In this document: positions 1 to 6,091 of the stretch, in pieces
How positions within the stretch are numbered: the stretch's first letter is position 1
How the letters are laid out: every line of letters starts with the position of its first letter
NCBI GenBank assembly: GCA_026421135.1
Contig: JAPKCR010000147.1
Coordinates: 1 to 6,354 of the forward strand
DNA: 6,354 bases
Origin: Sulfitobacter sp.
GTDB lineage: Bacteria > Pseudomonadota > Alphaproteobacteria > Rhodobacterales > Rhodobacteraceae
Direction of reading: 5' to 3'
Notes under the pieces: generated by a model
Told to the model about the DNA's origin: nothing
What the model saw: only the letters and a program-made list of their open reading frames with translations
Databases searched by the model: none
Position numbers and translations under genes: made by a program

Positions 1-853
1 CAAGGCCTTGATCGGGCAGGGAAATCTCGCCCTTGGAATTAAGGTAGTGGCTGAGGGCCTCGCCGATAACGCCGGGCTGTTCGGCGATTTCCTTGGCCAT
101 AAAGTGTTTGTGGCCGGCCTTGTCTACGCGTGTTGTATCAAGGTTGATGGTTTTGATCGCACGGTTGGCGCGCGCACCATTGGCGTCGAAAATTTCGACT
201 GAATTGCGCGTCAGGACCGCATGGTCGCCTTCTTCAAGATAGGTGATGCGGTTGGTCATGGGCGACAGGGCAATCGCATCGCTGCCCAGATACATTTCGT
301 TGTCGCCATATCCAACAGCCAAGGGGGCACCCTTGCGGGCACCAATCATCAGATCGTCCTCACCGTCGAACAGGAATGCCAGTGCAAACGCGCCGTGCAG
401 GCGTGTCAGCGTCTTGGTGGCGGCTTCAATCGGGCCCAAGCCTTGGGACATATAGTGTTGCGTCAGCAAGGCCACGGTTTCTGTATCGGTCTCAGTAACA
501 AATTGGGCACCAAGATCGGCCAGTTCGACGCGCAATTCACGAAAGTTTTCAATGATGCCATTGTGCACGACCGCCACCGGACCGGCCAGATGCGGGTGCG
601 CGTTTGTAACAGTAGGTGCGCCGTGGGTAGCCCAGCGGGTGTGGCCGATGCCGGACTTTCCAGCCAGCGGCTCGTGGACCAGCAGATCCGACAGGTTCAC
701 CAGTTTGCCCACCGCACGGCGGCGGTCAAGGTGGCCTTCGTTGATCGTGGCAATTCCAGCGCTGTCATAGCCGCGATATTCAAGACGCTTCAGCGCTTCT
801 ACTAGAATGGGCGCTGCTTCGTGCTGCCCAAGAACTCCAACAATACCGCACAT
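1..853 (-). CDS. glmS: Glutamine--fructose-6-phosphate aminotransferase (isomerizing), N-terminal part
   Basis: GlmS converts fructose-6-phosphate and glutamine to glucosamine-6-phosphate and glutamate in the cytosol, the committed step to UDP-GlcNAc. The visible 284 codons cover the class-II glutamine amidotransferase domain and the start of the linker to the sugar-isomerase (SIS) domains. The product begins MCGIVGV, so Cys2 becomes the N-terminal nucleophile after Met removal. Family motifs follow in order: YRGYDSAG (26-33), HTRWATHG (71-78), HNGIIEN (98-104), ETDTE (121-125), and the pre-SIS segment HFMAKEIAEQP (250-260). The usual length is about 600 residues, so a little over half is missing off the left edge, which is a window truncation and not a pseudogene. 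The ATG lies 2 nt after the glmU stop, with AGAGAGG about 9 nt upstream. The start is fixed because Cys must follow Met. The gene is co-transcribed and probably translationally coupled with glmU. No glmS ribozyme is possible in this 2-nt gap. Confidence 0.97.
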   Translation of the reverse strand, partial: MCGIVGVLGQHEAAPILVEALKRLEYRGYDSAGIATINEGHLDRRRAVGKLVNLSDLLVHEPLAGKSGIGHTRWATHGAPTVTNAHPHLAGPVAVVHNGIIENFRELRVELADLGAQFVTETDTETVALLTQHYMSQGLGPIEAATKTLTRLHGAFALAFLFDGEDDLMIGARKGAPLAVGYGDNEMYLGSDAIALSPMTNRITYLEEGDHAVLTRNSVEIFDANGARANRAIKTINLDTTRVDKAGHKHFMAKEIAEQPGVIGEALSHYLNSKGEISLPDQGL

Positions 854-855
854 AG

Positions 856-2208
856 TTAGCTGCCTCTCTGCTGTTTGGCCTTCTTGGCCTTCAACAATTC
901 CAACAATTTCCGCGCCATCCCCGGTTTTTCAACCTGTGGCGCACGGGCCAATGCCAAGGCATCGGCTTCTACGTCAGATGTAATGACTGACCCCGACCCG
1001 GTCATTGCCCCGTCGCCAATATGAACAGGGGCCACAAGCATGGTATTTGACCCGATAAAGGCATTCGCACCGATATGTGTGTGGTGCTTCATCACGCCGT
1101 CATAATTGCACGTGATTGTCCCCGCGCCAATGTTGGCTTTCGCCCCGATCGTCGCATCACCAATATAGCTGAGATGATTGACCTTGGCCCCTTCGGCGAT
1201 CTGGGCATTCTTGACCTCGACAAAATTGCCGATACGGACGTCTTCGGCCAATTCGGCACCGGGGCGCAGGCGGGCAAATGGCCCGATGATGCCGCCACGC
1301 GAGACATGGCACCCTTCAAGGTGGCTGAACGCACGAATTGTGGCTCCGGTCTCGATGGTCACACCGGGGCCGAAAACCACGTTAGGTTCAATCACTGTGT
1401 CGCGGCCAATATAGGTGTCGCGTGCGAAATAGACGGTATCGGGTGCCATAAGCGTTACGCCGTCTTCCAGCATAGCAGCCCGTGCACGGGCCTGAAACGC
1501 AGTATCGGCGGCAGCAAGATCAGCACGGGAATTCACGCCCATGGTTTCTGCCTCGGGGCAGGTGACGGCGGTGGCGTTCAAACCGCGTTCCCGTGCAATG
1601 CCAATGATGTCGGTCAGATAGTATTCTTTGGACGCATTGTCGTTTCCAACAGCATCAATCAGATCAAAAAGAAGGTCTGACTTGCAGGCAACAACACCAC
1701 TATTACAAAGAGTTATGGCGCGTTCTTGATCTGTGGCGTCCTTGAATTCGACAATCCGGTCCAGACTGGCACCTTGCATCACCAAACGGCCATAGCGACC
1801 GGGGTCGGCGGCCTCAAATCCCAGCACTACAACATCGTTTTGCCGCAACGCGTCACACATCGCCTCAAGGGTTTCTGTCTGCACAAACGGTGTGTCGCCA
1901 TAAAGAACTATCGCCGTGCCCTCAAAGCCTGCCAGCGCTTCGCGTGCCTGACCGACGGCATGGGCTGTGCCCAACTGCTCCTTTTGAACAACAACTTGGG
2001 CGTCGTCATCAAACGCCTGTGCCGCAGCACGAACCAAGTCGGCACCGTGGCCTGCAACGACAACGGTGCGGGCCGGCGACAGGGCAGCACCGGACGCCAT
2101 CGCATGTTCCAACAATGGTGCATGTGCGACTGGGTGCAGAACCTTGGGCAAATCCGATTGCATCCGCGTGCCTTTGCCTGCGGCCAATAGGATTAGTGCG
2201 ACTTCCAT
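856..2208 (-). CDS. glmU: Bifunctional UDP-GlcNAc pyrophosphorylase / glucosamine-1-phosphate N-acetyltransferase
   Basis: GlmU acetylates glucosamine-1-phosphate with acetyl-CoA and then joins the product to UTP, giving UDP-GlcNAc for peptidoglycan and lipid A. With the ATG at 2208 the protein has 450 residues, against 456 in E. coli. The N-terminal uridylyltransferase domain shows LLAAGKGTRM (7-16), PKVLHP (21-26), QKEQLGTAHA (75-84), the metal-binding YGDTPF (Asp105), FEAADPGRYGR (131-141) and CNSG (168-171). The C-terminal left-handed beta-helix acetyltransferase shows ARLRPG (312-317), FVEVKNA (329-335), NHLSYIGD (344-351) and NIGAGTITCNYDG (359-371). By offset from E. coli, Arg315, Lys333 and the catalytic His345 are all present, so both activities look intact. 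The tail is lysine-rich. The frame extends upstream to a TTG at 2268, but that adds 20 residues absent from the family. The chosen ATG has AAAGAGA 6 nt upstream and places MEVALILLAAGKG at the true N-terminus. It is first in an operon with glmS. Confidence 0.97.
   Translation of the reverse strand: MEVALILLAAGKGTRMQSDLPKVLHPVAHAPLLEHAMASGAALSPARTVVVAGHGADLVRAAAQAFDDDAQVVVQKEQLGTAHAVGQAREALAGFEGTAIVLYGDTPFVQTETLEAMCDALRQNDVVVLGFEAADPGRYGRLVMQGASLDRIVEFKDATDQERAITLCNSGVVACKSDLLFDLIDAVGNDNASKEYYLTDIIGIARERGLNATAVTCPEAETMGVNSRADLAAADTAFQARARAAMLEDGVTLMAPDTVYFARDTYIGRDTVIEPNVVFGPGVTIETGATIRAFSHLEGCHVSRGGIIGPFARLRPGAELAEDVRIGNFVEVKNAQIAEGAKVNHLSYIGDATIGAKANIGAGTITCNYDGVMKHHTHIGANAFIGSNTMLVAPVHIGDGAMTGSGSVITSDVEADALALARAPQVEKPGMARKLLELLKAKKAKQQRGS
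863..869 (-). promoter_or_regulatory. Ribosome binding site of glmS inside the glmU 3' end
   Basis: On the minus strand AGAGAGG precedes the glmS ATG by 9 nt and lies within the last codons of glmU. It supports the glmS start at 853 and lets glmS be translated from the glmU-glmS message, either by re-initiation or independently. Confidence 0.6.
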
Positions 2209-2214
2209 ATAAAA

Positions 2215-2221
2215 TCTCTTT
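2215..2221 (-). promoter_or_regulatory. Ribosome binding site of glmU (decides the start)
   Basis: AAAGAGA on the minus strand lies 6 nt before the ATG at 2208. It favours this start over the in-frame TTG 60 nt further upstream, which would prepend a 20-residue extension not expected in GlmU. Confidence 0.6.
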
Positions 2222-2240
2222 AATAAATTGACTTGGGCTC

Positions 2241-2268
2241 TCTTTACCTTGTTGGCGTTTATGCGCAA
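2241..2268 (-). promoter_or_regulatory. Candidate sigma-70-type promoter for glmU-glmS
   Basis: Reading the minus strand, a -35-like TTGCGC (2268-2263) is separated by 16 nt from a -10-like TAAAGA (2246-2241). This would start transcription near 2234 and give a leader of about 25 nt before the glmU ATG. The -35 is imperfect, and an alternative pairing slightly upstream (TTGATG with TAAACG) exists, so the placement is tentative. Its position in the divergent gap, with no other gene upstream on this strand, supports some promoter here. Confidence 0.35.
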
Positions 2269-2282
2269 GTCTGGCGGCCATC

Positions 2283-2310
2283 AAAGATGATTTCGGGCTG
2301 CAACATCTTT
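2283..2310. repeat. Inverted repeat / potential stem-loop upstream of gph
   Basis: AAAGATG (2283-2289) and CATCTTT (2304-2310) are perfect 7-bp inverted arms around a 14-nt interior. The arm centres are 21 bp apart, about two helical turns, which would suit a dimeric regulator. In RNA the repeat would form a hairpin ending 4 nt before the gph Shine-Dalgarno sequence. There is no U-tract, so it does not look like a terminator. Which role it plays, if any, cannot be told from sequence. Confidence 0.4.
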
Positions 2311-2314
2311 AAGC

Positions 2315-2320
2315 AAAGGA
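2315..2320 (+). promoter_or_regulatory. Ribosome binding site of gph
   Basis: AAAGGA lies 6 nt before the ATG at 2327, a well-spaced Shine-Dalgarno sequence that supports this start. Confidence 0.65.
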
Positions 2321-2326
2321 ACGCCT

Positions 2327-2998
2327 ATGAAAACGGTTGTATTCGATCTGGACGGCACATTGGCAGACACCAGCGGTGATCTGATTGCCGCCGCCAACGC
2401 GTGTTTTCGCGACATGGGGGAAGGCGATCTGCTGGATGCGCGTTTTGATGCGGGCACCGCGCTGAAAGGCGGGCGTGCGATGCTGCGCCTAGGCATGGAG
2501 CGGTTGGACCGTGCGGGCGAAGAGGTTACGATTGACCGGTACTACCCTGTCTTACTCAAGGCATATGCCCAAGATATTGACACGCACACCGTACTTTACC
2601 CCGGCGCGATGGACGCGGTTGAGGCGTTGAAAATCGCGGGCTACCGCGTGGCGATCTGCACCAACAAGCCCGAAGGTTTGGCACATACCTTGCTGACGCG
2701 GCTAGGCATCCGGGATGCATTCGGGGCGATGCTGGGGGCCGATAGTTTGGCCGTCCGCAAACCTGACCCTGAACATCTGTTTGAAACAACCCGGCGTGCC
2801 GGTGGTGATCCGGCACAATGCTGCTTGGTTGGCGACACTAGCACCGACCGCAAGACCGCAGCTGCCGCCGGGGTGCCCTGTATTTTAGTGACGTTCGGCC
2901 CCTCTGGCGAGGATATGGCCGCCCTCAACCCCGAGGCGTTGCTTGAAGATTTCGCTCATCTGCCAGCCTTGGTGCCGACCTTGATCGGGGCCGCATGA
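2327..2998 (+). CDS. gph: HAD-family hydrolase, phosphoglycolate phosphatase type
   Basis: This is a cytosolic HAD-superfamily phosphatase of 223 residues, a normal length for Gph. It probably dephosphorylates 2-phosphoglycolate, which in non-photosynthetic cells arises from repair of oxidised DNA ends. All four HAD motifs are present: FDLDGT (6-11) with nucleophile Asp7 and acid/base Asp9, Thr112 in ICTNKPEG, Lys145 in RKPDPEHL, and the Mg-binding VGDTSTD (168-174) with Asp170 and Asp174. The helical cap lies roughly at residues 15-85, as in subclass I HAD enzymes. Substrate is inferred only from family resemblance. HAD enzymes are promiscuous, and beta-phosphoglucomutase-like or other sugar-phosphate phosphatase activity is possible given the adjacent glmU and aminotransferase genes. 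The start has a good AAAGGA site. The stop overlaps the next start by 4 bases (ATGA), so the two genes are translationally coupled. It is divergent from glmU. Confidence 0.87.
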   Translation: MKTVVFDLDGTLADTSGDLIAAANACFRDMGEGDLLDARFDAGTALKGGRAMLRLGMERLDRAGEEVTIDRYYPVLLKAYAQDIDTHTVLYPGAMDAVEALKIAGYRVAICTNKPEGLAHTLLTRLGIRDAFGAMLGADSLAVRKPDPEHLFETTRRAGGDPAQCCLVGDTSTDRKTAAAAGVPCILVTFGPSGEDMAALNPEALLEDFAHLPALVPTLIGAA

Positions 2999-4194
2999 GT
3001 TTGCCAGAGGTATTCAGGGGCAGTTTCACCCAGCAGGAACCGATCCCCGATGACGCAATCGAGGCGGCCGTTGCCGTCATGCGTCATGGCAGGTTGCACC
3101 GCTACAACACGTTGGGCGACGAAATTTCGGAAGCCGCGTTGCTTGAGCAGGAATTCGCGGCCCTGGTTGGGGCGAAATATTGCTTGGCCGTGGCTTCGGG
3201 TGGGTATGCGATGGCGACGGCCTTGCGAGCTGTGGGCGTAAAACCGGGCGACAGGGTGTTGTCGAATGCCTTTACTTTGGCACCTGTGCCGGGTGCGATC
3301 GCTGCTGTCGGGGCACAACCTGTCTTTGTCGAGTCGACTAACGGGTTGGTGATTGATCTTGAAGATCTGAAGGGCAAACTGGATCAGGCAAAAGTCCTGC
3401 TGCTGAGCCATATGCGGGGGCATATCTGCGATATGGATGCGCTGATGGCTTTGTGCGATGCCGCCGGTGTCACCGTGATCGAAGATTGCGCCCACACAAT
3501 GGGGGCCGCGTGGAACGGTGTGCCGTCAGGTCGGCACGGGGCGATCGGGTGCTATTCGTGTCAGACCTATAAACACGTCAATTCGGGCGAAGGGGGGCTG
3601 CTGGTCACCGACAATGCGGAAATCGCCGCCCGTTCGATCATGTTGTCTGGTTCTTATATGTTGTACGGCAAGCATTTGGCCGGTCCACCGCCAGAGGCCT
3701 TCGATCAGATCAAATATGAGACCCCCAACATATCAGGACGCATGGACAATCTGCGCGCAGCACTTCTGCGCCCCCAGTTGCGCAACCTTGATGCACAGGT
3801 GGCGCGCTGGAACGAACGCTATTTCGCGGTCGAGACCGGATTGCGCAATACCCCCGGCTTATCCGTGATTGAACGGGCGGCAGGGGAAAGCATCGTGGGA
3901 TCATCCATTCAGTTTCTTCTGCAAGGCTGGGCACCGGATAAGGTTCGAGACGTCTTGGACCGCTGTTCTGCCCGCGGAGTCGAGCTAAAATGGTTCGGCG
4001 CGGAAGAGCCATTGGGATTTACCAGCCGCTATGACAGTTGGCGCTATGCTGCGTCCGCACCGCTGCCCAAAAGCGACGCGGTGCTTGCCGGGTTGATCGA
4101 CATGCGAGTGCCGCTGACATTCAGCATAGAGGACTGCACCTTGATCGCCCGCATCATCCGTGAAGAAGTCAGCGCCGTTTTCCAACAGATGTAG
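2995..4194 (+). CDS. DegT/DnrJ/EryC1/StrS-family PLP-dependent aminotransferase
   Basis: This 399-residue fold-type-I PLP enzyme belongs to the family that usually transfers an amino group to keto sugars on nucleotide carriers. Visible landmarks are the cofactor-side segment VASGGYAMATAL (66-77), NAFTLAPVPGAIAAVGAQPVFVE (91-113), HMRGHICDMDAL (139-150), the pyridine-N-binding Asp164 in VIEDCAHTMG, and the Schiff-base Lys193 in QTYKHVNSGEGG (190-201). NISGRMDNLRAALLRPQL (245-262) corresponds to the family's R-M-x-x-x-x-A-A-x-x-x-x-Q-L segment. Catalytic residues are therefore intact, but several family positions vary, for example Glu113 where Asp is common, so it may be a divergent subfamily. 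No dehydratase, epimerase or glycosyltransferase lies nearby to define a sugar, so the substrate is unknown. The start overlaps the gph stop (ATGA) with only a weak GGGG before it, consistent with coupled translation. A hairpin terminator follows the TAG stop directly. Confidence 0.88.
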   Translation: MSLPEVFRGSFTQQEPIPDDAIEAAVAVMRHGRLHRYNTLGDEISEAALLEQEFAALVGAKYCLAVASGGYAMATALRAVGVKPGDRVLSNAFTLAPVPGAIAAVGAQPVFVESTNGLVIDLEDLKGKLDQAKVLLLSHMRGHICDMDALMALCDAAGVTVIEDCAHTMGAAWNGVPSGRHGAIGCYSCQTYKHVNSGEGGLLVTDNAEIAARSIMLSGSYMLYGKHLAGPPPEAFDQIKYETPNISGRMDNLRAALLRPQLRNLDAQVARWNERYFAVETGLRNTPGLSVIERAAGESIVGSSIQFLLQGWAPDKVRDVLDRCSARGVELKWFGAEEPLGFTSRYDSWRYAASAPLPKSDAVLAGLIDMRVPLTFSIEDCTLIARIIREEVSAVFQQM

Positions 4195-4196
4195 CG

Positions 4197-4235
4197 AAAG
4201 AAAGTAAGGGCACTGGAAAGCGCCCTTACTTCTTT
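4197..4235. terminator. Bidirectional rho-independent-type terminator between convergent genes
   Basis: AAAGAAAGTAAGGGC (4197-4211) pairs with GCCCTTACTTCTTT (4222-4235), leaving one bulged A and a 10-nt loop. The GC-rich top of the stem and A/T-rich base give T-rich tails in both directions (CTTT on the plus strand, TTTCTTTC on the minus strand). It begins 2 nt after the aminotransferase stop and ends 17 nt before the stop of the convergent gene at 4253, so it probably ends both transcripts. Confidence 0.8.
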
Positions 4236-4252
4236 GAATTTCTTAAAACGAA

Positions 4253-4723
4253 CTAGAACCGGATCGTGCCATGCTGGCCCATATCGGGTTTTTCGTCAGT
4301 AATGTGGGCCTTGGCGACCTGATACAAGAACGACAGGCTTCCGCCGGTTGCCCAAACTTCAGCCTCCGACAGGTCCATGCGCAGCAATTGGATGTCATCA
4401 TCCTGACGTCCATCCTCGAACCAAGCGCCTGCAATGGCATTCCACAATTCGTCCAGCTTTGCAGGGTCGGTGACTGCTTGGACCTTGCCATCAATGCGCG
4501 CGTAAAGATGTTCGTCATTGCTGATGACGATATATTCCGCTGACTCGCCCGTCTGAGCTGTCTTTGCAAGATCGGTGCCATTCGCCGTGATAAACCACAG
4601 CGCCTTTGCATCCTTGTCGACATAATGGGTCATTGGGACAGCGCGCGCCTTGTCGGTGCCCAGCATGCCGGTGCGAATGTCATCAATGCGGTCCCAGAAT
4701 TCTTCTTTCAATGACGTATTCAT
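4253..4723 (-). CDS. Pyridoxamine 5'-phosphate oxidase-like protein, general stress protein 26 type
   Basis: This is a small cytosolic split-barrel protein of 156 residues, the size of the COG3871 general-stress-protein group of FMN/flavin-binding PNPOx-like proteins. Matching features are FWDRIDDIRTGMLGT (9-23), RAVPMTHY (27-34), LWFITANGTDL (42-52), YARIDGKVQAVTD (74-86), the LWNAIAGAWFEDG segment (93-105) and DDDIQLLRMDLSEAEVW (108-124). No signal peptide or membrane segment is seen. The family binds flavin and has been linked to stress responses. It is not the vitamin B6 enzyme PdxH, and its reaction here is unknown. The frame can be opened two codons earlier at a TTG (4729). I prefer the ATG at 4723, although AAAGGA lies 10 nt before the ATG and 4 nt before the TTG, so the TTG cannot be excluded. 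It is divergent from ivd and convergent with the aminotransferase gene, so it is probably a single-gene transcript. Confidence 0.85.
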   Translation of the reverse strand: MNTSLKEEFWDRIDDIRTGMLGTDKARAVPMTHYVDKDAKALWFITANGTDLAKTAQTGESAEYIVISNDEHLYARIDGKVQAVTDPAKLDELWNAIAGAWFEDGRQDDDIQLLRMDLSEAEVWATGGSLSFLYQVAKAHITDEKPDMGQHGTIRF

Positions 4724-4741
4724 TTCCAACGCGTCCTTTCC

Positions 4742-4756
4742 GACTTGGTCAAAGTC
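4742..4756. repeat. Short inverted repeat upstream of the PNPOx-like gene
   Basis: GACTT and AAGTC are perfect 5-bp arms around a 5-nt centre (GGTCA). The repeat lies 18 nt upstream of the PNPOx-like ATG, just before its Shine-Dalgarno sequence, so it could be a weak 5'-UTR hairpin or a regulator site for this gene. The 8-mer CGACTTGG that overlaps it occurs again at 4788-4795. Arms this short can arise by chance. Confidence 0.2.
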
Positions 4757-4801
4757 CTAACGACGGTGTGGGGGATCGGGTTCCATACGACTTGGATTTG
4801 C

Positions 4802-4829
4802 TTGACCGAATCCTCTGAGAGTGTAAAGT
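4802..4829 (+). promoter_or_regulatory. Candidate sigma-70-type promoter of ivd
   Basis: TTGACC (4802-4807) is a near-consensus -35 element. After a 16-nt spacer comes TAAAGT (4824-4829) as the -10. Transcription would begin near 4836, giving a leader of about 30 nt before the ivd ATG at 4866. A GANTC site (GAATC, 4808-4812), the CcrM methylation target in many alphaproteobacteria, lies in the spacer, though it may be fortuitous. Confidence 0.5.
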
Positions 4830-4831
4830 AA

Positions 4832-4845
4832 TGAACAACTGTTCA
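4832..4845. promoter_or_regulatory. Candidate operator palindrome at the ivd start site
   Basis: TGAACA-AC-TGTTCA is a perfect inverted repeat with 6-bp arms and a 2-nt centre. Beyond one mismatch on each side, the symmetry continues for two more base pairs. It begins 2 nt after the predicted -10 element and covers the predicted start site, a classic position for a repressor. Branched-chain amino-acid catabolic operons in proteobacteria are known to be controlled by MerR-type LiuR or TetR-type LiuQ repressors. I cannot tell which protein, if any, binds here. Confidence 0.45.
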
Positions 4846-4854
4846 ATAAACTCT

Positions 4855-4860
4855 GGGAGG
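4855..4860 (+). promoter_or_regulatory. Ribosome binding site of ivd
   Basis: GGGAGG lies 5 nt before the ATG at 4866, a strong Shine-Dalgarno sequence. It favours this ATG over the in-frame Met6 codon at 4881. Confidence 0.7.
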
Positions 4861-4865
4861 GGTCC

Positions 4866-6029
4866 ATGTTCAACGCCAGCATGAAATTCGATTTGGGCGA
4901 CGATGTGAATGATCTGCGCGATATGGTGCACCGCTGGGCGCAAGAGCGGGTCAAACCGATGGCCGCTGGCATCGACCTGAAAAACGAATTTCCACCAGAG
5001 CTTTGGGAAGAGATGGGCAGCCTTGGTTTGCTGGGCATGACCGTTGACGAAGAATTCGGCGGCACCGGCATGGGGTATCTTGCCCATACCGTAGCGGTCG
5101 AGGAAATCGCGCGAGCGTCGGCATCCGTATCCTTGTCCTACGGGGCGCATTCCAACCTTTGCGTCAACCAGATCAGCCTGAACGGCACTCCCGAACAGAG
5201 GGCAAAATTCCTGCCGGGTCTGTGTTCAGGGACACATGTCGGTGCGTTGGCGATGTCCGAACCGTCTGCTGGCAGCGACGTGGTGTCGATGAAACTGCGC
5301 GCCGAAAAGCGCAACGATCACTATCGTTTGTCCGGCAATAAATACTGGATTACGAACGGCCCTGACGCCGACACGCTGGTCGTCTATGCCAAAACCGATC
5401 CAGAAGCGGGGTCCAAGGGGATCACGGCCTTCCTGATCGAAAAATCGATGAAGGGTTTCACCACTAGCCCCCATTTCGACAAGCTGGGCATGCGCGGCTC
5501 AAACACAGCCGAGCTGATTTTTGACGATGTAGAAGTCCCGTTCGAAAATGTGCTTGGCGAAGAGGGGCGCGGCGTGCGCGTTCTGATGTCGGGGCTGGAC
5601 TACGAACGCGTTGTGCTTGCCGGTATCGGTCTGGGGATTATGGCGGCATGCTTGGATGAAATCATGCCTTACATGGCCGAACGCAAACAGTTCGGGCAGC
5701 CCATCGGCAGCTTTCAACTGATGCAGGGCAAGATGGCGGATATGTACACCGCGATGAACTCTGCCCGCGCTTATGTGTACGAGGTCGCCAAGGCCTGTGA
5801 CCGCGGCGATGTAACCCGCGCGGATGCGGCGGCGTGCTGCTTATATGCATCCGAAGAGGCGATGAAACAGGCGCACCAAGCGGTCCAGGCCATGGGGGGC
5901 GCGGGCTATTTGTCCGACAACCCCGTTGGGCGCATTTTCCGCGACGCCAAGTTGATGGAGATCGGCGCTGGTACCTCGGAAATCCGCCGCATGCTGGTCG
6001 GCCGCGAGATGATGGGATCGATGGGGTGA
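4866..6029 (+). CDS. ivd: Isovaleryl-CoA dehydrogenase
   Basis: This FAD-dependent acyl-CoA dehydrogenase (387 residues) oxidises isovaleryl-CoA to 3-methylcrotonyl-CoA in leucine breakdown and passes electrons to electron-transfer flavoprotein. Both acyl-CoA dehydrogenase signatures are present: [13 protein letters not shown] (129-141) and one starting at Gln341 ([12 protein letters not shown], with Arg356 and Asp360). NKYWITNG (158-165) and [21 protein letters not shown] (273-293) are further family segments. The subfamily call rests on the catalytic base. The canonical C-terminal Glu is replaced by Ala368 in [11 protein letters not shown] (365-375), while Glu247 in [11 protein letters not shown] sits where isovaleryl-CoA dehydrogenases keep theirs (human Glu254). 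No transit or signal peptide is seen, as expected for a bacterial cytosolic enzyme. The gene has its own promoter and operator-like palindrome, and the next gene begins 61 nt after its stop codon. Activity on other short branched acyl-CoAs is possible. Confidence 0.95.
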   Translation: MFNASMKFDLGDDVNDLRDMVHRWAQERVKPMAAGIDLKNEFPPELWEEMGSLGLLGMTVDEEFGGTGMGYLAHTVAVEEIARASASVSLSYGAHSNLCVNQISLNGTPEQRAKFLPGLCSGTHVGALAMSEPSAGSDVVSMKLRAEKRNDHYRLSGNKYWITNGPDADTLVVYAKTDPEAGSKGITAFLIEKSMKGFTTSPHFDKLGMRGSNTAELIFDDVEVPFENVLGEEGRGVRVLMSGLDYERVVLAGIGLGIMAACLDEIMPYMAERKQFGQPIGSFQLMQGKMADMYTAMNSARAYVYEVAKACDRGDVTRADAAACCLYASEEAMKQAHQAVQAMGGAGYLSDNPVGRIFRDAKLMEIGAGTSEIRRMLVGREMMGSMG

Positions 6030-6091
6030 TGCTGGCCGTGAACTGGACAGCCAGCGCACAGGAACAAATGCTAACGATCCGGGTGATGTGA
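6029..6091 (+). CDS. Possible 20-codon coupling ORF between ivd and the acyl-CoA synthetase gene
   Basis: An ATG at 6029 overlaps the ivd stop (TGATG). It opens a 20-codon frame beginning [10 protein letters not shown], whose own TGA (6089-6091) overlaps the ATG of the next gene, again as TGATG. An internal ATG at 6068 in the same frame has AGGA 4 nt upstream. The next gene lacks a good Shine-Dalgarno sequence of its own, so ribosomes finishing this ORF could re-initiate there. The peptide resembles nothing I recognise. The frame may simply be chance, and it is listed mainly because of the double overlap. Confidence 0.25.
   Translation: MLAVNWTASAQEQMLTIRVM

Noticed and set aside
221..805. 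Long open frame (194 codons) on the plus strand opposite glmS.
   Set aside because: It is antisense to an unmistakable glmS reading frame, has no recognisable motif, and is explained by codon bias on the other strand.
851..856. glmS ribozyme or riboswitch upstream of glmS.
   Set aside because: The glmU-glmS gap is only 2 nt, and the glmS ribozyme belongs to Gram-positive-type leaders. There is no room for one here.
1075..1680. Open frame of 201 codons on the plus strand opposite glmU.
   Set aside because: It lies entirely inside glmU on the opposite strand and has no family resemblance or ribosome binding site that I can see.
2228..2263. Plus-strand promoter for gph using TTGACT (2228-2233).
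   Set aside because: No acceptable -10 lies 16-18 nt downstream. The nearest AT-rich hexamer (TTTATG, 2258-2263) is 24 nt away, so I did not call it.
2209..2268. A 20-residue N-terminal extension of GlmU from a TTG codon.
   Set aside because: GlmU proteins begin directly before the LLAAGKGTRM motif, the ATG at 2208 has a well-placed AAAGAGA, and the extension overlaps the likely promoter.
2956..3495. Open frame of 179 codons on the minus strand across the gph/aminotransferase junction.
   Set aside because: It is antisense to two well-supported coupled genes, and its translation shows no domain.
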